A stretch of DNA of 64,000 bases. Source: Sorex araneus (lineage: Eukaryota > Chordata > Mammalia > Eulipotyphla > Soricidae). Positions 57,428 through 64,000 of the stretch are shown in pieces. Each line of letters opens with the position of its first letter. Position 1 is the stretch's first letter. Made by a program: the position numbers and the translations under genes. The notes under the pieces were generated by a model. It was not told where the DNA came from. It saw only the letters and a list, made by a program, of their open reading frames with translations, and made no database searches. The stretch lies in assembly GCF_027595985.1 (NCBI RefSeq), contig NC_073313.1, forward strand, positions 217,188,066-217,252,065. Reading direction: 5' to 3'.

Positions 57428-57610
57428 GGTGTCAGAGCGATAGCACAGTGGGTAGGGCATTTTCCTTGCACTCGGCCAACCTGGATTTGGTCCCCAGCAC
57501 CCCATATGGTCCACCAGGCAATGCCAGGAGTAATTCCTGAGTGCAGAGCCAGGAGTAACCCCTGAGCATTGCGGGGTGTGACCCAAAAAGCAAAAGAAAA
57601 AAAAAAGAAT
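57428..57610 (+). repeat. Type A SINE with TSD
   Basis: GTGTCAGAGCGATAGCACAGTGG to GTGTGACCCAAAAAGC and an A-rich tail. The TSD ATTGCACCTTT is at 57417-57427 and 57611-57621. Confidence 0.95.
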
Positions 57611-57667
57611 ATTGCACCTTTTATTGCTCTAGAGTAAAATTCTTTTGTTTAGAAATGTGTATCATTC

Positions 57668-57745
57668 TGGGAGATAGACGATAGCACAGAGAGTAAGAAG
57701 CTTATTTTGTATGTAGCCAACCTGACTTCTATTTGGGTGTGGCCC
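57668..57745 (+). repeat. Type A/B SINE head fragment
   Basis: GGGAGATAGACGATAGCACAGAG through GTAGCCAACCTGACTTCTATT. Only the tRNA-like head and a few body bases remain. Confidence 0.7.
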
Positions 57746-57909
57746 ATCTTCTTCTCTCTATGCCCTCCTCCAAGTGTGTATTATTAAATGATTTCACCAG
57801 TGATGAATGAAAACTTTCAAAAGCCTCTGAGAGCATAAGGGTTGGGTGAGTGAAGTTGTCTTTAAGACCTGAAATTAAGCACAGAATGCTATATGGGTTT
57901 ATTAGGCAT
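57746..57909. other. Unique sequence, no feature seen
   Basis: Nothing recognised. Confidence 0.35.
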
Positions 57910-57919
57910 TAATATCAAG

Positions 57920-58158
57920 GGGCTGGAGCCATAGCACATCGGTAGGGCATTTGCCTTTCACGCAGCAGACCCGTGTTAAATTCCTCCGCCCCTCTCGGAA
58001 AGCCCAGCAAGCTACTGAGAGTATTGTGCCCACCCAGCAGAGCCTGGCAAGCTATCCGTGGCATATTGGATATGCCAAAACCAGTAACATTAAGTCTCAA
58101 AATGAGAGACATTACTGGTGCCCGCTCGAGCAAATTGATGAGCAACGGGATTCAGGTA
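57920..58158 (+). repeat. Type B SINE with TSD
   Basis: Head GGGCTGGAGCCATAGCACATC, body CGCCCCTCTCGGAAAGCCC, GATATGCCAAAACCAGTAAC, then a shortened tail (GAGCAACGGGATTCAGG). The TSD TAATATCAAG is at 57910-57919 and 58159-58168. Confidence 0.94.
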
Positions 58159-58429
58159 TAATATCAAGCTTACATCTTGCAGCAGTCTGTGTTTACAGAT
58201 TGCTCGATCTTTTCTCTCCTTCCTTTTTTCTATATGTACTGGGATTTACAATATTCTAAACTCTGCTTTTTATGTACACATCATTCCAACACCACACGCA
58301 CCCACAGAGCACCTGCTTTACTCCACAAAGTCCCAAGGGCCCCTCCCAGTTGCCTCAATTCCATGGAAGCTTAGTTTTATAGATATAATCTCCAGTTCCA
58401 ATGACAATAACTTTGGCCTTTTTTTCCCC
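58159..58429. other. Unique sequence, no feature seen
   Basis: Nothing recognised. Confidence 0.35.
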
Positions 58430-58805
58430 TTTCTTTTTTTTTAACAGCTACAAAGTGTTCACGTTTGAGTTTCAGTCATACAATGATCAAACACCCATCC
58501 CTCCACCAGTGTAAATTTCAGACCACCAATGTCCCCCTATTCCTCCCCCTGGTACCCACCCTCCGCCCAACATCTCCCCCTGCTTCTATGGCAATTTCCT
58601 TCTTATTCTCTTTCTCTCTACTTATGGGTTTTATGGTTTGCAATACAGATAACAAAAGACCATCGTGTCTGGTCCTTTGTCTACTTTCAGCACACATCTC
58701 CCTTCCTGAGCAATCCCTCCAACCATCATTGACTTAGTGAGCCCTTCGCTATCTCAGCTGCCTTCTCCCCTAGCACATGAGGCAGGCTTCCAACTTGGAG
58801 CAAAC
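58430..58805 (-). repeat. L1 3' UTR fragment
   Basis: T-rich start, AAAGTGTTCACGTTTGAGTTTC, AACACCCATCCCTCCACCAGTG, then GGGTTTTATGGTTTGCAATAC and CCTTTGTCTACTTTCAGCACAC. It is the same subfamily type as the plus-strand L1 at 7825-8606 in reverse, and 5'-truncated. Confidence 0.85.
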
Positions 58806-59224
58806 TTTCTTGGCATTTTATTGTACCCCTAAATTGTATTTATTACATCTCACATATGAGAGAGAATTTTTTTTTGTGAAGGTGATGATGCCTATACAAA
58901 CAAAAACAAAGCTAAACTCTTGATGTTCCACAAAATTGTATATCAACAATAAGTTTAAAATGTTTTTCAAAACCTCTTTTTCTTTTTGTAAATATATAAA
59001 TGAAAAAATTAACAACATGAATAATTCTATGCTAATAAAATTTAAAATTAACATGAAATAGATAAATCCTAGAGATATACAATTTTGTAAGAGTGAGGAG
59101 AGAATTAAGAAAATTTTAAGGAAGTAACTGAATCTGCCTATTTACATGTTTTATCCTAAAAAGGGAATATAGAAGATATTATACTATAGATAATGTTTAA
59201 GTATTTGTCTAAGCATTTGCATAG
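58806..59224. other. AT-rich sequence, no feature seen
   Basis: Nothing recognised. Confidence 0.4.
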
Positions 59225-59325
59225 CACTGCACTGTAGCACTGTCATCCCATTGTTTGTCTATTTGCTGGAGCGGGCACCAGTAACATCTCCATTGTGAGA
59301 CTTGTTACTGCTTTTGGCATTTGAA
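59225..59325 (-). repeat. Type B SINE, 3' tail fragment
   Basis: ACTGTAGCACTGTCATCCC to TTACTGCTTTTGGCATTTGAAAT. Only the tail-side 100 bp is present. Confidence 0.87.
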
Positions 59326-59659
59326 ATTTGTATAATTAATTATAATAAAAATTTTTATAGATACAAAAATCATCTGAATAGACAGAATGCTCAATGTAAA
59401 TAAAGCATTAATTCATTACTGGAAAAGTATAACATCTCTTATCAAGATAGAAATAAATAAATATTTCTTAATACTTATTGAGGACAATCATAAATGCCAA
59501 GAGTTAATATCATTCTCAATGGCAAAGTGCTGAGAAATCTGCCTTGTCTTTTGAAGGAGCTTCTTTAATGCTTTTTGCAAAACTGGTTTCAAGTTTATGA
59601 GCAACCTAAGCTTTTGCCTGTTCATGAAGCTCTGAATTATTCCTTCAAATCTGAATGAG
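59326..59659. other. AT-rich sequence, no feature seen
   Basis: Nothing recognised. A 94-codon minus-strand frame at 59488-59772 overlaps the SINE and is not supported. Confidence 0.4.
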
Positions 59660-59778
59660 GGGGCTGTAGCGATAGCACAGAGGGTAGGGCATTTGCCTTG
59701 CACGAGGTCGACCCAGGTCTGATTCCCAGCATCCCATCCCTGAGCACCACCAGGAGTAATTCCTGAATGCAAAGTGAA
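59660..59778 (+). repeat. Type A SINE, 3'-truncated
   Basis: Head GGGGCTGTAGCGATAGCACAG and first half-body (GAGCACCACCAGGAGTAATTCC) are well preserved. It stops at GAATGCAAAG without the GTGTGACCC end or an A-tail. Confidence 0.9.
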
Positions 59779-59779
59779 T

Positions 59780-60690
59780 TACTCATTTTACTGATTTTTA
59801 TTTTTCCTATTATATACCATTCTTTTCTAATCTGTAGAGTTTTATATGATAGATCAGTTATGAATCTTGTGGGAGTTCTTTGTATACAAGTTCCTTCTTT
59901 GATCTTTCTGCTTTCAATATTCTGTCTCTATTTCTGATTTATGTCACTAAGATTGTACTGTGTCTTGTGTTTTTCTACTTGGCTCTAGTTTTGCTGGGAA
60001 ACTTCTGGCCTTTTGGATCTTGGTCCCTATATCCTCAACCCTGGGAAATTCTTAGCTATGATTTCTTTAACTGGGGTTCTTCATCAAGTTTGCCTTCCTA
60101 TTCTTCAGGGACTCCAGTGATTCTTATATTGTTCCTCTTGATCTCATCTTATAGTTCTTTATATTGTTCATTTTTGAACTTTTTTTTGTCTTTTGTTGTT
60201 TTCTGGAGATTTCCTGCATTTCATCTTGTCTACAAGATGATCTTGATCTTTTCCTCAGCTACTGTTGTTTTGTAGCTCAGGCATTTTATGACATTTTTTT
60301 ATTTAAAAAAATGAAAGCACCATTATTTACAAAGTTATTCATAGCTGGTTTTAGACACAATCCTATATTGTGTTCCAGCACAAGTTTCCCTGCCAGTGTT
60401 TTCTTCCCTCACCAAAGTTCCCAGGTTCCCTCCTGTGTATATAAATAACCGTATTCTCATTTCTGTCATTAGTGAATGTAATTTTCTCATTTCAGCTCTC
60501 ACATTCTCTTGGGCTTTGTGAACTCCCGGTGCCATCATATCCTTGAACTCATTAAACACCCTTAACATGATGTCACTAATGTCACTCTTTGTTGGATAAC
60601 ACTTGGTTGTCCTTGCTGCTCCCACAGGGAGCTTAGGGTTTGTTGAGCCACTCCCACAACAGGACAACTGAGATACACCCAATTCCATCA
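59780..60690 (-). repeat. Old L1 ORF1 relic, interrupted by an L1 3' end
   Basis: Read on the minus strand, DNA at about 60690-60480 encodes a helical stretch (ISDIMLRVFNEFKDMM, KAQENVRAEMRKLHS) like an L1 ORF1p coiled coil. After the interruption, about 60130-60070 reads NIRITGVPEE, a typical ORF1p segment, followed by stops and frameshifts. ORF1p is the RNA-binding chaperone of L1. The segment at about 60290-60440 (T-rich, TTACAAAGTTATTC, CAAGTTTCCCTGCCAGTG) looks like a separate L1 3' UTR in reverse. Confidence 0.55.
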
Positions 60691-60804
60691 GGCACTAATA
60701 ATCCTATATTGCTTTTATCTTTCCTTTATATCATTTGTATGGTTTAGTTAGCAATGTTCTTTTTGTATAGACACAGGAAGACAATTGATGCTATACTATG
60801 TAAC

Positions 60805-61059
60805 TGTCACTATCACTGTCACTGTAATCCCATTGTTTGTCAATTTACTTGAGTGGGCACCAGTAACATCTCCATTTGTCCCAGCCCTGAGATTTTAGCA
60901 GCCTCTCCTTACTCGTCTTTCCCCACGATTGCAGGCTCTTTTAGGGTCAGGGGAATGAGACCTATTGTTACTGTTTTTGGCATATCGAATACGGCAAGGT
61001 AGCTTGCCAGGCTCTGTCATGCAGTTGGATACTCTCAGTAGCTTGCCGGGCTCTCTGAG

Positions 61060-61111
<52 letters not shown>

Positions 61112-61458
61112 ATATCACTTATATATATACATATATATAAGTGATATATATATCACTTCCTATTATTTGTTGCCTACTGTCTGAACTCCATCAAATATGG
61201 TGTGGTAATTATGGAAAATGGGTAGGAAGTATATTATAATGTGTCACAAAGTTCCGCATTATCTGGGTTCTGTGGGACTTCATTCAATGCGTGAGGCTCA
61301 GCCAGAGTGTTGGAAAGCAGTCTGGAGCCTGGCGGCAGTTGGGTAGTGGAGGTCGGCTGCTGGGAATGGATCCCTTGGGGTAGGGATGGTTCTCACTGGC
61401 CCCCCTCTGGGGTGCCCTGAGTGAAAACAGCCTGGCGCAGAGTCCAGTTACATAGTCC
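60805..61458 (-). mobile_element. Composite retroposon with type B-long tail and a different head
   Basis: A 654-bp insertion in the LTR-like repeat, flanked by the 12-bp TSD ATACTATGTAAC at 60793-60804 and 61459-61470. The plus strand begins with the type B-long tail and body (60805-61060), then (TG)n, an AT hairpin and, up to 61458, a GC-rich head (CTGGAGCCTGGCGGCAGTTGG). This head is not visibly related to the heads of the copies at 2825, 29179 and 35722. Copy 1 of the LTR-like repeat lacks the insertion at the same point, which confirms the borders. Confidence 0.82.
61061..61148. repeat. (TG)n microsatellite followed by an AT-rich perfect hairpin
   Basis: (TG)n at about 61061-61107 runs into an inverted repeat with 18-bp arms, 61111-61128 and 61131-61148, and a 2-nt AC spacer. 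Confidence 0.95.
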
Positions 61459-62095
61459 ATACTATGTAACATGGAAGTTAATTGACTCTATGTCGATTAA
61501 TATTTACTCCTGGGAATCCATATTTACTTGACTTAAGCCTCAGTTGCCCTTAGTTCCTAGCACTACAAGAGCAAGGTCCCAGTGAGGGACTGGATGGACC
61601 GAGGACAAACTGTGAGCTACCTTGGCATTGAAATGGGCCAGGCCAAGCGCCATAATACTTAACTGTAAGTTAAGAACATGGTCGTGGACAAATGGTCATG
61701 AGGTAACTGAATAAAGACCCTGCTAAGGTTAGGAAGACTAACCTGGACTGAGAATTTTGGTCTGAAATATATAGTGAGATGTCCCCAGGAAGAGCCAAAC
61801 TTTGGGCTTAGTATATCTCTTACTGTGCTCATACAAAATCGCATTGCTACAAATATTATAAGAAGTAGATTTACTATGACTGTTTAAGTGGATTACTAGC
61901 TGAGGAGAAACACCCTGGATGGAATCTCGCCCTTCGGCAGATCTCTTAGTAATCTTGAGTAATCTCCTTAGATGAGATTTTGTCCTTGAGAAAGAGTAGC
62001 TTTTACCTCTCTCTTTGTTGATTTGTTAATGTTCAACACCACGTTTGTATCCCCACCTTTTATGGTTCCTATATAACTGTGCTGTAAGGGGTTGT

Positions 62096-62555
62096 GGAGA
62101 GACTGAAGACTGAAGACGATGGAGTAATACTTGAAAAGAGACTGAAAGCTGAGATGAAGAGTAAGACTTGTGGGAGAAACCAGAGACAAGAGAAGAGGGA
62201 CTAGAGAGGACAGAGAGGACTGACTAGAGAGGACAGAGAAGACTGGATGACTAGAAATGACAGAGTAAGACTTGAAGTGAGACTGGTTGTAAGATATGTA
62301 GGAGAGTTGCTGAAGAGAGAATTGTTGAAGATCTAGAGGACAAGACTCTTGACCTAGACTCTGAGAAGGAGATGAAGACTAGATGCGAGGACTAGATGTT
62401 GAGGACAGAATGTCTACGACGAGATGTTGAAGGCAAGGAGAAGTGAAGCTTTGGACACTTTGAGGTCTACGAGGAGACTTGAATGATGGAACTCTGATGA
62501 CAGAACTATGGCCAAAATGACGACTATGACTGAACTGGACAGGGAGAGATCGGAT
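62096..62555 (+). repeat. Purine-rich (GACT/GAGA) imperfect tandem tract
   Basis: About 460 bp dominated by G and A, with repeated short words such as GACTAGAGAGGACAGAG (about 62200-62215 and again near 62223-62240), GACTGAAGACTGAAG and AGATGAAGA. It belongs to the LTR-like repeat; copy 1 has a shorter purine-rich part at 12150-12258. Confidence 0.85.
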
Positions 62556-62720
62556 GACACCCGGGAGTCCGCCTATTGCCTGTCCTTTGCCTGTTGTTTG
62601 GGAGAGCCTGGGAAGACGGCCTTCGACCACCGAACGCTATCACTGCATCCTACCTGCGCAGGGGCCCACCACCGCAACCTTTCAACCTTTATCTTCTTTC
62701 TTGTGTTGTTGTGAAAACTT

Positions 62721-64000
62721 CTGACTCTTTGAGCGTTTACAGAGCCTGTTAGTACTGGCAGAGCCTTGGCATTATTATTTTCACTGATTGAGCTTGTGGG
62801 GTTCTATGTGTCTTTCCCGTTGTGTTTTCTGTATTCCTCTTGTGCTGAGGGTGAACCTTTATAGTTAGCCCCACTGGGAGTCTTGAGGGATAAAATGACC
62901 TGTTGCTGTTTTCCTTTTCTACCTGTCTTCACCCTGTGAGAGGAAGGGTGTTGGCTGTGTGAGGTGTGATTCGTAGAGTGTCAAGAGATGTGGAAGCAAA
63001 CTTCTGAGAAGATGGTGAAGAGGGTCAGGCATGGACAATGTGGGAACCCAGCTCGAAGGAAGAATCCCACTTCTATATGGAAAAAATGTTGCAGGATATT
63101 ACCTAGGAGATTAACTTGATTTGAGTTAAAATCAAGGAGGAAAAAGCAGAGGTTCAGAGGACATGGATGTGGTCTGCGGGCAGATGGGGAGGGACCAGAT
63201 TGTTCTTTCTTCATAAGCAAGGCAGGTAGTTTTTCAGGCAAGAAGCCACAGCAGAAATCAAATTATATAGCTACTAAGTGACAGGAAATTAAGTTAAAAT
63301 TCACTTTTCCTAAACTAGGTCCTATAGTCTAGTTTAATTCTAGTCCTAATTTTACTATTTTCTTATTATTTTTCCAAGAAATTATGAGTAGAATTATTCT
63401 TTGTTGACTGAGTATACTTGGAATATTATATCTAGAAAAGTCTAGTAAGGCCCTTGGTTCTAACATGGGCTCTTTTAGTTCAGGAACCATGCTAGTTCCA
63501 CAGGTTTATTAGTGAACAATCAGTAAAAACTTTTTTCCAGGGACCTGCAAAATTTCAAATGTAATATTGAGCATGGTGGCACCAATGAACAGGAAACCTT
63601 TTTTTCTTGCTAATAAACTTATGATCACCTACTGAAGATAAGGTTTAATCTTAAGGCTCAATTCACACTGGCAGAATATTCCAAGACAGATTGGTCATTG
63701 TATCTTTAAAGCAAAAATATCTTAAATTCTTTTCTCCCCCCTTTTTTCAGTTGAGAACCCAAAGTTTAGGAAATTGAATTTATGTATTTTTTTAAGGAAA
63801 GGAGAAGTTTACTTATTTATTATATAGTTTCAGTAACATGGTTGCAATAGTACTAAACTTTATGGTATTGATGTACAAAGCTACTATTTCTCACCTCCAT
63901 CCAAATGCCCAAGACTTCCCACCTGTCCCGATGTCACCTCTAGTCTATTCTTTAGCACTGAAGGTAGTTGGGGGGGATAAGCTAGATTAATAGTGGAGTT
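62721..64000. other. Unassigned sequence to the window end
   Basis: About 1.3 kb. 63780-63970 has the T-rich start and C-rich follow-up of an L1-like 3' end in reverse, but this is weak. Otherwise nothing is recognised and no gene is supported. Confidence 0.35.

Larger units (their letters stand above)
60720..62720 (+). mobile_element. LTR-like repeat, copy 2 (split by an insertion)
   Basis: Colinear with 11600-12450 on both sides of the insertion at 60805-61458: GCAATGTTCTTTTTGTATAG and GACACAGGAAGAC before it, ATTGACTCTATG, CTTAAGCCTCAGTTGCCC and GCATTGAAATGGGCC after it. A TATATAA (about 62070) is followed by a long purine-rich tract (62096-62555), then a pyrimidine- and CpG-richer end. 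The layout suggests U3-R-U5 but termini were not found. It is longer than copy 1 because of extra sequence at about 61740-62060 and an expanded purine tract. Confidence 0.5.

Noticed and set aside
60335-60688. 117-codon minus-strand frame as a host gene
   Set aside because: Its helical part resembles L1 ORF1p and its C-terminal part reads through an L1 3' end, so it is a retroelement relic.
11600-62720. The two LTR-like repeats as 5' and 3' LTRs of one provirus
   Set aside because: They are 49 kb apart with unrelated repeats and unique DNA between them and are too different from each other; independent insertions are likelier.

Overview
This window is mammalian intergenic DNA, almost certainly from a shrew (Soricidae, probably Sorex). 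It is AT-rich, contains no intact protein-coding gene that I can recognise, and carries roughly fifty SINE copies or fragments whose tRNA-like head and bodies match my memory of the shrew SOR SINE family. It also holds many L1 pieces, several LTR remnants, a MIR, and simple repeats. There are no bacterial-type genes, operons or CRISPR arrays.

Names used below. 'Type A' SINE is about 170 bp: tRNA-like head, a body ending in GTGTGACCCAAAAAGC, and an A-tail. 'Type B' SINE is about 240 bp: the same head, then a different body ending in repeats of GACAGTG. 'Type B-long' carries an extra internal block of about 95 bp. A 'composite' has a type-B or B-long tail behind an unrelated, GC-richer head. 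TSD means target-site duplication.

Layout. 0-10 kb: SINEs, an old L1 3' end, a composite retroposon, and a processed RPL35A pseudogene (5892-6402, minus) with a 13-bp TSD. 10-25 kb: mostly unique AT-rich sequence, with an LTR-like repeat (11.6-12.4 kb), an unassigned 110-codon open frame (16468-16800), a GC-rich block (18.5-19.5 kb), an old L1 carrying three SINEs (19.5-21.4 kb), a long CCTT microsatellite (22.5-22.75 kb) and a clean solo LTR (24796-25130). 25-42 kb: SINEs, L1 fragments, three further composite or chimeric retroposons (29179-29740, 30525-31216, 35722-36323), a MIR, and a second solo LTR with two nested SINEs (40131-41044). 42-50 kb: the longest repeat-poor stretch (42.4-45.1 kb), LTR remnants and an old plus-strand L1. 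50-57 kb: a four-generation nest of retroposons. An old L1 was hit by a type-B-bearing insertion and by a younger L1, and the younger L1 was then hit by a still younger L1. 57-64 kb: SINEs, an L1 ORF1 remnant, and a second copy of the LTR-like repeat that is split by another composite retroposon.

The elements make a readable insertion history rather than a working gene set. L1 is the probable enzyme source: L1 copies, SINEs, composites and the RPL35A copy share A-rich tails and TSDs of about 10-17 bp. The L1 reading frames here are 5'-truncated and dead. The most notable items are the nested L1s with two exact 16-bp TSDs, the group of composite retroposons with different heads, and the unassigned open frame at 16.5 kb.
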